A stretch of 64,000 nucleotides of DNA from Alectoria sarmentosa (GCA_009733775.1 WOGZ01000169.1:1-64000), one strand, 5' to 3'. Counted from the stretch's first letter, positions 1 through 13,005 are shown. Notes: generated by a model not told the origin, from the sequence alone. Numbers and translations: made by a program.

Positions 1-1780
1 CGAATTCAAAAATTTTAAATTTCATATATTTCAAATCTTTCAAATTTCACATAATCTTTTGCAAGTTCTTCATATATAGAGCTGTCACCCAGAATGACAC
101 TTATTGTATTTTTCGTTTTATGAATTTCATTCTAAGCGATGAGTTTCATTCTAATTAAAATAAAAAATGGTAATAATATTCAGAATGGGATTTTTTAAAA
201 TAAAGGATCTCATTTTGCAGAATAAGACTCATTTCAAGCTAACTTTTAACGATCGAGATTTTTTCAGCGAATCAAATCAAGGCGCTATTTAAAATGAATT
301 CCATTTTGAAATTTCCTATTTATAAATTTTAAATTTAATTATTTATTAAATTTTTAAATTTTTTTTTTCGCGAATTTTAATTTTACGTTTTATAATATAC
401 GATTATTAAGTAAAAAATTTACGTTTTTTATTAATTTTATTATTATATTATTTATTATTTACGAATTTTATATAAATTTACGTTTATTTTAAAATATATA
501 TTAAATATATTAAATTTTTTATAATCGATTTTTCGAAACTTTTGAAAATTTATATTATATAATTATATAATTATTATTATAAAATAAATTTATACGATTT
601 TAACGATATAATAATTACGTAAATATAATAAAAATTTAAAATGTTATTTAAAAAAAAAATCGTTAAATAAACGTAAAATTTTTTCGAAAGTTTCGTTATC
701 GTTTCGAATTATAATATATTTAAATTAAATATTAATTTATATATATATATATTTAAACTTTAATATTTTTAAATTATTAAAAAACGTATATTAATTTATA
801 AAATTTATAAAATTAAAAAGAAATTTTATTTTTAAAAAAACAAAAAATAAAAAATAAAAAATATATAAATTTTATATATAAATTTTTAATAAAAGCGCTT
901 AAAAAATTTAAAAGTCGTTATTTAAACGCTATTTAAAATAAAAAATAACGTTTAATTTATAATTAATTATTTATATAAATTTAAAAATTTTTAATTAAAT
1001 TTAATATTATTTTTTTATATAGATTAATATACGAATTTTAATTAAAATATAACGTTTATAATTTTATTCGATTCGAAAATTTTTATTTAATTATAATATT
1101 TAATTTTTGCGATATTTTTTTCGCTTTAAATATTAAATATTAAATAATATTAAAAATTTAAATGCTTTAACGATAATTATAACTTTAACTTTTATTAAAT
1201 TATATAATTTTTTAAATATTCATAATATTAAAATATTATAATATTAACGATATTATTAATAAATTTTTTATTATATATTATTATCGTTATTATTATTAAT
1301 TTTTTTCGATTAAAAATAATTATTAATTAAAGATTTTAAAATAATAAAACGAGTTATAAACACATTTTTTCGATTTTTATAACGTTAAAATATCGCTTTT
1401 TAAAAGAAAAAAATAATATTATAAAAAAAAATTACATTTTTAATAAAATTAACTTTTTTTAAATATTTCATTTTTTAAAATTATTTAATTAAGCTTAACG
1501 TAATTTAATAAAAAAATTTATTTATATATAAATGTTTTTATATATATATATATATTTTTTTACTTAATTATTTTAATATTATAATAGTTTCGCGTTACAT
1601 TTTTTTTTAATATTTTAATAATATGAAAATAAATAATTTTCGTTTTTAAAAACGTTATATTTTATTTATTAAAAAAAAAAAAAAAAAAAAATTAAGTTTA
1701 TTATAAATTAAATATTAAAAATATAATAAAAACGAATATATCGCGAATTATATCATATAAATAAAATATATATATTAATA

Positions 1781-1812
<32 letters not shown>

Positions 1813-2930
1813 ATTAATAAAATTTAAATTTATATATATAATTAATTATAAACTCGAAATTATACGCTTTTCGATTAACGTTTAAATAACGATTTTCAAA
1901 TCTTTTAAACGTTTTTATTAAAAATTTATATATAAAAAATCTTATATTTTTTATCTTTTATTTTTTTAAAAATATAATTTTTTTAATATAATTTAATATA
2001 CGCTTTTTAATTATATAAAAATTGCGAAATTTATATATATATATATTAATATATATTTTATTTAAATATTTTATTATTTAAATAATTAAGCGATTTTCGA
2101 AAAATATTTACGTTTATTTAACGAATTATTTTATTTTTTAATAACATTATAATTATTTATTATATTTACGAAATTATTATATTATTAAAAATACATAAAT
2201 TTATTTTATAATAATAATTATATAAATTTATAATAAAAAATATTTAAAGTTACGAAAAATCGATTATAAAAAATAAAATACATTTTTTATATATTTTTTT
2301 AAATAAGCGCATTTTAATATAAAATTCGTAAATCGTAAATAATTAAACGATAAAATTAATAAAAAAATAAATTTCTCGCTTAATAATCGTAAATCGTAAA
2401 ACGTAAAATTCGAATTCGAAAAATAAATTAAAAATTAAAAAGTTTAAAAAAAAAAAAAAAATATTAATAAAATAAATATTATAATATAAAGTATTAAATT
2501 ATAATATTAAAAATTAAAGTGTTTAATTAAATTATCGATATAAATATATAAATAAATAAAATATATATAATATTTTTAATATTATAATTAAAGTTTATAT
2601 ATATAAAAAACATTTATAATTTTATAAATTCGAAGATAATGTTTATAATTATTTTAACGTTAATTTTTATTATTATTAAATTCGATTATTTATTTCGTTA
2701 TAATAAATTAATTATTATTATTATTCGAAAATTTAAATAAAAAAAATAAAAAAAGAGAGAAAAAATCGTTAAAAGTTAAATAAAAAGCGTAATATTTATA
2801 TATAAAAATAAAAATAAAAAAGATAAAAACGCATTTAATACGAATTTTTAATATTAAATACATTCGTTTATTGTTACGATTTAAAATGTGATAATAATAA
2901 TTTTATAAATTTTTGAACTTCGCTTAGTCG
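1..2930. repeat. AT-rich decayed repeat block (RIP-like) with no intact gene
   Basis: The block is overwhelmingly A and T, full of homopolymer runs and stop codons in all frames, and no reading frame of note is open. The few cytosines are almost all followed by G (for example 5 of 6 in 421-540 by hand count). This is the pattern expected from mutation of non-CpG cytosines on both strands of a repeat. The first ~300 bases are less degraded and contain a GAGCTGTCACCC-type motif at about 78-95, repeated TTTCATTCTAA words (about 125 and 146) and related AGAATGA words, possibly an end of a DNA transposon. The AT content drops abruptly at about 2.93 kb. I cannot name the parent element. Confidence 0.85.
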
Positions 2931-4077
2931 ATGGCTATTTCAAACTCATGAAATATGACTTTAAGCTTGACGTGGCAAGCTATCGAGCTCGAGGCGCGAA
3001 CCGCAACAAAAGACAGAGATTCTCACTTCGATCGGCTCTTTCGCAAGATGCGCTTTCCTCTAACGCCGTTATCCATAGCTCCAAAAGTGCCTGCCTGCCA
3101 CTTGCTTTCAAGCATGAAAGGTGGATAGCTTGTGCGTAACTCCTTCCATTCTGCCAGCCTTCCTCATCTCCTCGCGCGATCTTCGCCAAGGATCAGTTCC
3201 GACGGGATCTCTTACGTGTCCACTCCTTTTCGATATTGCACAGCCTCTCGGAGTCAGACGAGGCTGGTGACCGCATTTAGGGCTCAGCAAGTTTAACCTG
3301 CATCGAAGCGAATCCTTCGCAACCCTCATAATTAAAGTAATAGGATTCGTTTCAGAATTGTCATGAAACATCGCAATTTTGGCCTAGAAAAGATGTATTC
3401 CCTCAGCCTTGGTTACTAAAATTAGTCAAATCCGTTTTCTGAAGGATTGAACATGCATCAAGAAGTGCCTCAGACCTTTATATATGCACGGGCTCCTGAT
3501 TCTGCAACGCAACCAGCTCGCTACTTCGCCATAAGGTAAGCGTGTGACACCATTTAATTGCTCATCAAGCAGAAAAAATATGTAAGTAGTATGATATAGC
3601 AATCGGGGCAATACAGAGTATTATACTATGGGCAATGAAGATTTTAATTAGATGAAGTGTATGTCTGATGGATCTTCGTTTTATTTCTTTTTCGTGCATA
3701 CTTATAATTTGAATAGTCGCGCGCACTGCCCCGGTCTGGAGCGGAGTACATACATCAAAATGGGATGTACACGTACGAGATCCCGTTCAGACTCAGTCGT
3801 TTTCTCTTTTGAGTAGCTGCCACGCATCTATCCGAGACCCTCGGATCATGTTCCAAGTTTAGGCACAATCAAGACTTGAATGTGATACAATCCTAAGATC
3901 ATAAAACGAAATCACTGCGCCCACAAGGAGTCTCACTACATTTCAGCCCTACCTTATTCACGCACCTGTAATTTCCGTCTACGGCTTCGCCTTTTATCTC
4001 TTGTTTCCCTGTTGTTCATTAGCGTTACCTGTTTTCCCCCAAAACTCCGTCCATTATACTACCCTTCACAAAGCGAA
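2931..4077. other. Intergenic, no supported gene
   Basis: Base composition becomes normal here. Only short open frames (under 90 codons) occur and none has a recognisable motif. The last ~150 bases are pyrimidine-rich (TCTCTTGTTTCCC type), as expected for the upstream region of the following gene. Confidence 0.6.
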
Positions 4078-5462
4078 ATGAAGTATGATTTGGCAAATAA
4101 TGGCAGAATGCGCTGCTTTCGCCGTACCGCACTTACAAGTGCAATCGCTTTGCCAATTGCCCTTTTCATCTGCTTCAACATATACAACCTGAGAACCGCC
4201 AAAACGAGCACTTCACCATCCGCTTTCAAACCTCAGCCCGACCGTTACAACTATTCTTCCACAATGTACACCTCCACGGCATCGAAGGCAACACGACTAT
4301 CCCCTGCGGAGTTAATGGCACGGCCGCTTCAAACCTCCGGATCGCACGTGCCCAAGCTCTTCCATCAAAGTTGGTCCACTACAGCTCTCCCCGCAAAGTT
4401 CGAGCAATGGAGCCGCACATGCAGAGAGATGAACGCAGACTTCGAATGGGTGCTATGGACAGACAAAGATAACCGCCGATTAGTGGAGAGGTACGCCCCG
4501 GATTTTCTGCTCAAGTATGACGGGTTGAAGAGCGAGATCTACCGTGCAGATGCAGTCAGAAATTTGTACATGTTTGTATTTGGCGGGTGAGTTTGGTGCA
4601 CCTTTCCAACGGGTGGAGTAAAACAGTGGGGCGAGCAACTGACGCATTCAGCTGAAGGGTGTATGCTGATCTGGATACCGAATGTCTGCGCCCTTACGAG
4701 GCACTATTCATTCAGCATTATACTTCCTTAAGTCCGCAGTCAGATTCAATTAGCCATGCAAATACCATGAACACCTCTACCACCATAGCCGTACCCACCT
4801 CTACATCTCCCATTGCCTCATCCACCCCAGACCCAGGGACCGCCTTCCTTGCCCGCATGGGCAATGACTATTCGAAAAAACATAGCATCCCGAACGCGTG
4901 GATGGCTTCTACGCCGTCACACCCCTTCTGGCTCCTGCCCCTTAACCTAGTCGCCGCAGGGATCAAACCTTATGGCGACTGGCCTGAAGCAGTAACGGGG
5001 CCGGACGCGCTGTTTCACTTGGTCAATAGGTACTTGAAAGAGTATGATGGCGACTATAATGCTGAAGCAAGACTGGATGAATTTTTGCGGAGGAGCGAAA
5101 TGAAAGGCACATATGTTCGGTTCATGGGCGAGAAGGATCTCGGTGCCAGAGCCGGAATCCAGATGCATCAGATGGTGCTGTTGGGGAGGGAGATGATATT
5201 CCCGTATTGGTGGGGCGAGAAACGGCTGGAGAGCGTGTGTAAGGCTGGGGCTGAAGGATTTGATCCCGAAACGTGCAAAGATGTTCTTGATGTGCAGGCG
5301 CTGAGCAGTTGGTCTATAACATATTGGAGTCACTCGTGGAAGCAGGAAGGTGGGCATGACGAGGGACAATTGAGCGCGCTGGAGAATTGGATTGGGTTTC
5401 CAGGGAGGAAACATTTGAGGAGCGAGAGAAACATGAAAAGAAAGGCACTAGAATGGCTGTGA
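4078..5462 (+). CDS. GT32-type glycosyltransferase, type II membrane protein
   Basis: Two exons, 4078-4586 and 4658-5462, give 437 residues. The 71-nt intron has GTGAGT at its donor and ends in CTGAAG; splicing restores FGG-VYADLD, the family's metal/nucleotide-sugar site. Residues 1-16 are a short cytosolic tail, about 17-38 a signal-anchor helix, followed by a Ser/Thr-rich stem to about residue 95. The catalytic region starts with the LFHQSW motif, then the WVLWTD stretch, then DxD (D174/D176). Further conserved blocks are NAWMAS...HPFW and TGPDAL. In known family members (Och1 and SUR1/CSH1-like DXD proteins) such enzymes transfer mannose or a related sugar in the Golgi; the exact acceptor cannot be told from sequence. 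The in-frame TTG at 4012 would add 22 residues, but ATG 4078 places the anchor at the usual position. Confidence 0.85.
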
Positions 5463-6433
5463 AAAGAAGAAAGAGAATATGAGAGGAATACAAGGTGGGA
5501 TATGTCACGATTGGGAGCGCCCAATAAAGGAGCAAGTCTTCCAATGCAAAATTTGTAAACTGTTCGTCTTGTCAAGCGAATTCTAGCGCTGGATAGGTTA
5601 ATATTGTGAAATGGTGAGTGTAGAATATCATTCAGTATCTAGCGGTGAGGCAATGCGCAAAATCTCGTGGGAAGAATTTGTCGAAGAGCTCAAGAAAGAG
5701 GGCGAAAGTTGTGCGCATTGTCGCGGGTCTTGGCATGCCAAGAAAAGCACTAGCTCCATAAGACCGAGATTTACCCGACACAGCCCACAGCTTTGACCAG
5801 TGACTCGACACATTTCCCCAGCCCTCGACATCTAATCCCGAATCTTCTTTTCGAGATATGGCAAACGAGTTCGTCGTGCCAATTACAGCAGCCCAGCAGC
5901 CTGGTGATCCGAACGACTGTTCTGGCGCTGAGTCTCTTGCTAAACAAGGCATCGAATTATGCACCTCATTTTCTCAACGAAGCAGATGTTATTTTCGTTG
6001 GTATGCCATGAGACCATGATGCAATCTTCACGCAAGAAAGCGAATATGGTGCAGGACGCGTATGACAAGATACTGGCAACGTTCAAGCTGGGATGTCTCC
6101 TGAAACCAAGCACACAGAAGAGCCCGAAGATTTTGGCCGAGTTCCAGAGCAAGATTCGAATTGGCACAGTGTCAGCAGCAAACAACCCGCGCATCGAAGG
6201 GAATCTCTCAATGTGTTCCAGCGCCAGAAAATACGAACTGATGAACCTCGCACATTGTTTCCCCACGAGCGAATCCGGCGATGTCAGGAGTGAACTGCAG
6301 AGGCTATTGAGGCTTTACGAGCAGCGGGAATCATACAGCCGTGATCGTATGTCATGACAAGCTTTGAGATGATCCTACTCTAATAACGCCTAGTCTATGA
6401 TCAGTCTAACTCCTCACCCGTCATATCCAACCC
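5463..6433. other. Unresolved stretch with overlapping short frames, possibly a decayed gene
   Basis: Several short plus-strand frames overlap: 5858-6019 begins ATG and reads MANEFVVPITAAQQ..., ending in a TGA; 6093-6293 is Glu/Arg-rich; 5959-6357 lies in another frame. None is longer than about 130 codons, no splice pair joins them convincingly, and I recognise no domain. Composition and codon-like periodicity look partly coding, so a broken or multi-exon gene is possible. Confidence 0.25.
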
Positions 6434-7195
6434 CTAACGATTATGCAACTTCCTCAGCGCCTCCCTCTCCGACAGACGCGCATTCGCAATCCCCAAGTCC
6501 CACTTGTGCCACAACCCCCCCAGCGCCCTATCAGCTTCCATCGCAACCGCTGTTGCAACCTTGACCCAGTATGGCCCGTGCCCGGTCAGTCCCTCTGTTT
6601 CCGCGATTCGGCGATAGGAACAGCATTCCAAGAATGCCTCGAGGGGGCCGTAGATCATAAGAAAGGCATGGACCATTTCGTGCAGCAGGGTATCCAAGAA
6701 CTCCTGTATGAGCTCACGAGTCCAGAGCTGCTTGGACATACGTTTGAGCTCTATCAGGATCTCTGGTGGGCCCGAGGACACGTGTCGTCTTTTTTTCTTG
6801 GTTCGCCCTTCCCAGCCAGAGTTTGCAGTCGTGTCGTTCACCAATTTGACTACCGTGTATTGGCGTAAGGAGCTAAAAAAGAAATAATCGTCAAAGATTT
6901 CGACGAAGAGATCAAGAGGAAGCGGGTAGTCATTAGTACTTCTTCCGAGATCGAATCGGAACTCGTCCCAACGATCTAGTGCTTCTAGCTGGATCTTCTC
7001 TAGGCCCTCTCCGTCATTTTCTTGGATCTTTGCCCAGTACTTGGCAAACTCATTAGTCAACTCTTCACACACATACGTCGTCGGCATCAGGCTAGGTTCC
7101 AGGCGCTCTCGTGCATCTTTGGAAACACGAGGACGGGGATCCAGACTCGTGAGGTCGTGAAATCTTTGAAACCAGTGCTTCAACAAAGAACGCAT
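6434..7195 (-). CDS. SprT-like zinc metalloprotease domain protein
   Basis: A single uninterrupted frame of 253 residues with an ATG at its upstream end. The zinc-binding HExxH motif is at residues 172-176 (HEMVH), preceded by a helix (LIQEFLDTLL), and a distal His is at 206 in a GHGPYW motif. This is the SprT/Spartan arrangement, in which two His plus a downstream His ligate zinc. Known SprT-family proteases degrade DNA-protein crosslinks (Spartan, Wss1). Here only the SprT core is visible: no C-terminal PIP box, SHP box or UBZ finger can be seen, so a DNA-repair role is inference from family only. The N-terminal ~90 residues are charged and unassigned. It is convergent with the GT32 gene. 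Confidence 0.8.
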   Translation of the reverse strand: MRSLLKHWFQRFHDLTSLDPRPRVSKDARERLEPSLMPTTYVCEELTNEFAKYWAKIQENDGEGLEKIQLEALDRWDEFRFDLGRSTNDYPLPLDLFVEIFDDYFFFSSLRQYTVVKLVNDTTANSGWEGRTKKKRRHVSSGPPEILIELKRMSKQLWTRELIQEFLDTLLHEMVHAFLMIYGPLEAFLECCSYRRIAETEGLTGHGPYWVKVATAVAMEADRALGGLWHKWDLGIANARLSEREALRKLHNR

Positions 7196-7925
7196 GTGAT
7201 GGTCGACAGGAGGGAATCGAAAGGAGGGGAGTGGTGCGAGACCTGTTCAGGTGGATACTACTCTGACGGCGGCAAGCTCGAGTCTGAGCGATAGTTGCGA
7301 TCTTGTTCTGACTGTTGGGAAATGCTTTCTAGATGCTTAAATGAACAAGCATTGTGAAGGTGTACTTCAAAATGTGTATAACACATAGCACACAACAGTA
7401 GGTGTCAAGACCATTAACACAAGTCGAATTTGGTGCCTTTTGCATCGAGCTTTACAGGAAGGCAAAAAGATCATATGTGTTAAGGACATAGCAGCGTGCG
7501 TGTTTCTCTCAATTTCGGTTTCAAATGTGTTGACAATCTATCCGCCAAGTTAGTCACTCATGTTAACAGGATCAGATGCAGGAAGCCGAAGAAGGAATGC
7601 AAGACGAGCTTGAACCACAACACAAATACCGCTTGTGTAATATCATAAAGTGTCAAACACCGAGCTAGAAAATTTCCACACTATGCAGAGAAAGATGGTC
7701 TAATTCTAATTCACGTCCATGACATGATAAATCTATAAAGTCGCATGAATTCACACATCCATCATGCCCATTTCGCATCATCGATACAACGTGTCTTACA
7801 CAAACATTTCAAGTAAGCCAAGTCTCTCCCCAAACTTCAACACCATTGCGGTTTTCTCTAACTCTATGGCATCGTCATTGCTTGACAACGACGAATGTGA
7901 TAATCAAAGTTCAAACAAAGCAATT
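7196..7925. other. Intergenic, nothing recognised
   Basis: Lies between two minus-strand genes and so contains the 3' flank of the thioesterase gene and the promoter of the SprT-like gene. Only short frames without motifs are present. Confidence 0.6.
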
Positions 7926-8900
7926 TCATAAATTCGCCGCCTCTTTAGCTGATTTAGGTCGCAAGATACACTGCTGTGTCATATTGCACAACATCTTCCC
8001 ACCGTCATCCCATACTTGCATCTCAGTGTAGGTCCTGCCATCACCACCAGTCACAGTGCTCATCTCTCTGAAATTCCACGCGTTCAGGTCGACGTCGTTT
8101 TTGAAAATCCTCAGCGCAAAGTCCAAGCTTGACTGTGCCGCCACCTCGTCCAAAGACTGGCCGTTATGCGCAAGCGGCAAGAACGAAGTTCCCATATCGA
8201 TAACGAATGCAAGAGCCGAGGCGTGTTGCGCTGGTGTGCGCAATGGGTGCTTAGAGCGGAAGTAGTCCGCTGAAGTCTTCGAAGGAAGAGGTAGATGATC
8301 TTGCGTTGTAGGAGTACCCTTGGTCACCATTCCTATGAAATTTTGCGTGACGATTCCCTCGGGACATAGACGCCGGTCGAAGAGGCGTTCGTTGAGGCCA
8401 AAGACCACTTTGGCCATCTGCACCACTTGTTCGCTGATAAGACCGCGTTCCAGGAGACTCTGGCGATTCTCGGCCTCAGTTTGACAGTCTTCTACAGTAC
8501 TGTAAGTCATCCTCGGCGGTCTCGAGTACGTAAGCAGAGTAGCGGGCTCAGCGATCTGAAAATCAGCGCTCAGAAACAGACACAGCCGATTCTTCCCATC
8601 GTTCTGCTCTTGGCTCATCTCTACATGCCGAGTGGCAAAGGTCCTAGTTGTACGGATCTCGCGAATGGCGCATTGCAATTTGCGGTCAGTGAAGGCGGGG
8701 CCAAGGTAGTTCCCTAGTGCTGAATAGAGAAAGAAACCGCAAGGGACCGTTTGGAACGCTGCGTTGACGGCTACGGCGAGGGTGTTTCCACCGAAGGCTT
8801 GATCTGCCATACTGCCCATCCTTTGTGGGTTGTGGACGGACTCGAACAGGGTGGGGGTTATCTGCCTTACAGACACCAAATCGGTAACGGTGCTTGCCAT
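7926..8900 (-). CDS. TesB-like acyl-CoA thioesterase (double hotdog)
   Basis: An intronless frame of 324 residues from ATG 8900; the in-frame TTG at 8933 is not needed. The N-terminal hotdog half (about 30-130) contains FGGNTLAVAVNAA and the stretch GPAFTDRKLQCAIREIRTTRTFATRHV, typical of acyl-CoA thioesterase II proteins in which the conserved R-R-F-x-R-V segment precedes a strand. The C-terminal half (about 190-315) has the tandem SLDFALRIF...VDLNAWNFREM, matching the SLDHxxxFH-RxDxW signature of TesB enzymes, although the usual His positions differ. Known enzymes hydrolyse acyl-CoA to free acid and CoA, often in peroxisomes; the C-terminus here (ANL) is not a clear SKL-type signal. Substrate range cannot be predicted. 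Confidence 0.8.
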   Translation of the reverse strand: MASTVTDLVSVRQITPTLFESVHNPQRMGSMADQAFGGNTLAVAVNAAFQTVPCGFFLYSALGNYLGPAFTDRKLQCAIREIRTTRTFATRHVEMSQEQNDGKNRLCLFLSADFQIAEPATLLTYSRPPRMTYSTVEDCQTEAENRQSLLERGLISEQVVQMAKVVFGLNERLFDRRLCPEGIVTQNFIGMVTKGTPTTQDHLPLPSKTSADYFRSKHPLRTPAQHASALAFVIDMGTSFLPLAHNGQSLDEVAAQSSLDFALRIFKNDVDLNAWNFREMSTVTGGDGRTYTEMQVWDDGGKMLCNMTQQCILRPKSAKEAANL

Positions 8901-11900
8901 GGCGATTACTGAGTGGCGTGTCAAAATTGTCAAGAAACAAAGTACTAGAATCTGCTCTGAACAAAAGGTACGCGACTGAAAGAAGCAGCTATGGTGTTGT
9001 AGTGCAAAAAGTGCTGAGAAGAGTGTGAAGGGGTTTCATTGTCCCTTATCTCGAAGCTTCGGCAGTTCTATTTTCGGATGATGTCTCTAATCTTATCTGA
9101 TGAACTACTCTGGGCTTAGCGTTGAAAAGTATTCCAATCGGAGTCATTTGCTTCATACTTCGCATCTACAGTCGAATACTTGTACTAATATGATTCTGTT
9201 CACAGAAGTGAGTTATTGTAGCGAATGTTGATTCTCTTCTTACCAATTGAGGTATGTCAACCCTCAAAGAAGGTCCTCCAAGCGTGAGCGACCGAGTCTA
9301 CACACTTCGTGAATCGGCTTTCAACGCTGGGTTTCTAATCCTCTATTTCGAATTCAACGCTATCTTCGTTTCTAAACCCCCTCTTCTAAACAGTTTCGGT
9401 CTCCTGTGGCCCGACAAGGCTGGCAAGAGCAGGAGGCACCCAAGATCGATTATTGTTCGCTTTTTGCTCAGGCAAATAGCTACCTGAGGAGATATAAGAC
9501 TCTGTTCGCTTCCTGTTCCGTTACCTTTCCCTACAAATATTATCCTAGGAAGACTTCAGGCAGGGCAGAAAGACCGAAGAACTTCAGCCATTTAGCAGTA
9601 TGTTGTACACAGGAAAAGTTATGGGTCACGAGAAGGATTCCCCCCCTTTACTCCGCCGATGAAGCACCATCGAGCTTTCGCTCAAAGCAACCCGCCGAGC
9701 TGCACAGATTATAGCAGCATTTTTCTCTCTACGGAAATCCAAAGTCGGTTCTGATTAGAGATCAAACGATATCATCATATGCACGGTAACCGATCCGGAT
9801 CTATGCAACGACTTACAATCTCTAACGCGTTTCTGTGAAACAAACCCTTCCTTGCCACCTCCACTCGAGTTACAATGAGAAGTGTGCTGAATAACGATGT
9901 CTTACTATCGTCCCACGACTCTCGACAATGTCTATCACATTTCAGCATCTACACCTCACTTAGTGTCTTAGCATGGAAGCAGCCACCTTCATCAGATCTA
10001 GATAGTAATAAGAGCTCCAAACCAGAAGAACTTCAACCCGCCCTCCCCACAACGCTTCAAATCATGAGTCTTAGTCGAACACCTTTTCTGCGAGCCCGAG
10101 CACTCACTTGTCTCACTGGACAGACCTTCGATTCACTGCACCATCGCAGCGGACTAGTCGCCTGCTCTGCTCCAATAATTACGGTTGGCCGAAATCTATA
10201 ATTTTCTCAGGTGGGGTATCACATGCTGAAGAAGAAATCGGCTTGAACAAGACACTGACATTTGAAGTAGAAGCGAGAAGAAAAATGCGACAAACCAAAA
10301 TCCCTTCAACAATTGGCCGTTCATCACAACGGTGTGCAAATGGCCCTTCCTGAGGCCTCAGAACACGAGTTACTCGCCTTTCCTATATACAGGCTAGCTA
10401 TACAGCCGACTACCAGGGCCCTAAGCCCCTCAAATCGTGAAGAAGATTTCGAATACTTCAAACTCTCTCTCAATTTATCCCGAATAGCTGGTCTAATGAA
10501 CCAGAAGATTTACAAAACTTTGTAAAATGGGGCTTTGCAAATAAGTGCTCCAGTCTTTCGAAGACATGCACCTCAATCATTCGACATCGCGGTTATTGGA
10601 GCTATCTAGCCATGGATCAAGAAAAAATCTTTTTCTGGCGGGTGCATTCACGGTCTCTTCTGGACATGACCCAAATTCTGCAGCACGTAAAGGGCTTAAA
10701 GGGTGATGATGACTGTACCATCAATCCGCGCTGTTGGCATTCCGAGCTGGACCGGTACCACCTTGGCAAACCTGAATGAACGGCGAATAGGAAGGAGGAG
10801 CCACAGACAATCGAATGAGCAAGATTCAGGAGGGTCGTGTTATGTATGGGAACACTGAGAGATAAGGGGGAACTATGAGCGTCTCCAGAAAAACGCGAGA
10901 GAAAATTAGCATCTTACACGACAATACCGAACAAGCTTTGATGGGACGTACAGAAGCTGAGAGGTATGTTGCGACATTTCACTTCAACTCTCATAGCTGA
11001 TGATTATGTCGAATTGAATTAAAACATGATTCAAAAGCCAAATGGAACCACCGAGATGTCTGCTGAATTTTGCCAAAGCAAGTCCATTCCTCTGGGATCG
11101 ATGCGATGATATTCTCATCCATTTCTATACAGCTCTTTGAAATTTGAAACCAAGTGCTTCGTTCAGAATACTGTCCTTAGCGCAGAATCACAGATGCTGA
11201 GACGTACAGACATTTCATGGCCGGTTTGTTCGCCTCCAAACATTGATCCACGATCCTAACCGAGTTATTTTGCTCTCCACTCTTCCAGCGCAAAAATTGA
11301 CTTTTTGTCCCGGTCGACCATCCCCTCTCCCCCATCACCCCTCTACAAACTCCGGACCAAGCCGCTGCAACATCGACAAATTTAACAGAAACCCGTTTCC
11401 CCGTCTCCAAATGATATCACTCAGACCTATGCTACATCATAAACCCCGTCCTCTCACCCCCGAATCAACAAAGCATCAATATTAATAATCTCGGACACCC
11501 AGCATTCCAAACCCGAACCAGATCAGTAGTCCCGAACGCCAGAAAGATGCTACCGAGGTTGAAAATCAAAGCAAAAGCGTTTCCCGGTGTGGGTTTGTTC
11601 CAGGATTGCTCGAGGACTATCGGGATGAGAGGGTTGTTATAGAACTGTCCAAAGACCGAGGTCGTGACCAATCATCTCAGCTACCACAAACTCCACTCAG
11701 TCACTGCCCAAAATTCATCCAGTTTCCATCGCATCGAATTCCACCATCCCACCCAGCGCTGCTGGATCTTTAGCTTGCCCCTGGGCAACTGATATCACTC
11801 TCTTACAAGTATATTAGGGTCGAAGGTCATCTACCAAACAAGCTTCTTGGTGTCAAGCCATGCGCAATAGAAGTAGTCGAAGGAGTAGGATATGGTATCA

Positions 11901-13005
11901 CAAAAGAGACATGTCAGATCCTAAACTGGCATTTCTTCACGGCGCTGAGCTCGAGACAGAAAAAACAAGTGAGAAATTTCTGACTCGTTCAGTGAGCCGT
12001 ATCTAAAGATAAAATTGCTCTCAACTCATTGTGAAACGGTGCGATAACCGCGACGAGTAAGCTTATAAATGATCATTCGGAAATCGACCTCCTATCTAAT
12101 AAGGAGAGTACATTTCCCATTGCAAATACCTTTGACACGACATCTAAAAACTTACTCAGAGGCCTCTTTTTCTTCTACACAGCTGCAAGAGGTGCGGTGT
12201 ACTCTATTGGCTCCATAAATAGGTTTGATTCTTTGGCATGAACAAACAAGGAGAATGACGTTGCACAAATTCCAGCAAACGCGCTGCATGGGTCCCTTCG
12301 TAGAGAAGAGTTGGCTGGTGCTCATGAGCATCGCAATTCTTTGACAGCAGGATTATAAGAGCGTCAGAATGATTGATATGAGCACAGCAAATGGAATAGT
12401 TGAGCAGCATCAATCTCCGCGTGGGATGTAAAGTTATCGCTTGATTCGAAAGGACGCGCATTTACGATTTAGCGCACTCTTCTTCGAACAATATGAGCGC
12501 GATTTCCGTCTTTAAGCGATGCGAATTCCGATACATCAAACCTGGTTAAAGGAACACAAAACGAACACGATTTTCAGAAGAGTCGTGATGAATCGATGGC
12601 CGACTAACAAGAGTTGAAGTATTTCTATCCATGTACTCTAAGTAAGTTGTAGTGGGCGGGAAATTGTAAAAATAGATTGTGCCAAGAGTCAATCTCGTAT
12701 ACAACCCCGAACCAACATTGCCCTAGACGTATGATTGGTGGACTCATCCGTTAGAAGACTGCCAAGGGGACCATTCTAACATCCTTTCTGCCTACCTGCA
12801 AATTCAAACTATCGCCTCTAGGACGGGCAGCATGGCGGAGCAGGCTACTTCAACAATCTTCATATAATCATTCCACTTCCTTTCTTTATCCAGACATCGT
12901 TGCCACTTGTGCTCCCACCAGCCACTCGTTCCCACGCGCTTTTCCACCCAGTCCGTCCCCTCCCTTCCTTTCGCGTATAAATCTCCCATCTTCAGCACCC
13001 CAACC
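8901..13005. other. Gene-poor 4.1 kb with only short frames
   Basis: Composition is normal, not AT-rich, but no frame reaches 125 codons with credible content. Plus-strand frames at 9254-9487, 9875-10201 and 10313-10525 have no recognisable motif. The final ~200 bases are rich in CCCTTCC/TTTCC pyrimidine tracts and lead into the next gene. Confidence 0.5.
11465..11671 (-). pseudogene. Possible relic of a membrane-protein exon
   Basis: The minus-strand frame reads FGQFYNNPLIPIVLEQSWNK followed by a hydrophobic segment (GNAFALIFNLGSIFLAFG) and TTDLVRVWNAG. This looks more protein-like than neighbouring frames and could be the last exon of a gene whose upstream exons are broken. Upstream (11.68-11.80 kb) the nearest coherent frame is interrupted by stops. 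I recognise no family and would treat it as a relic or chance. Confidence 0.25.
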
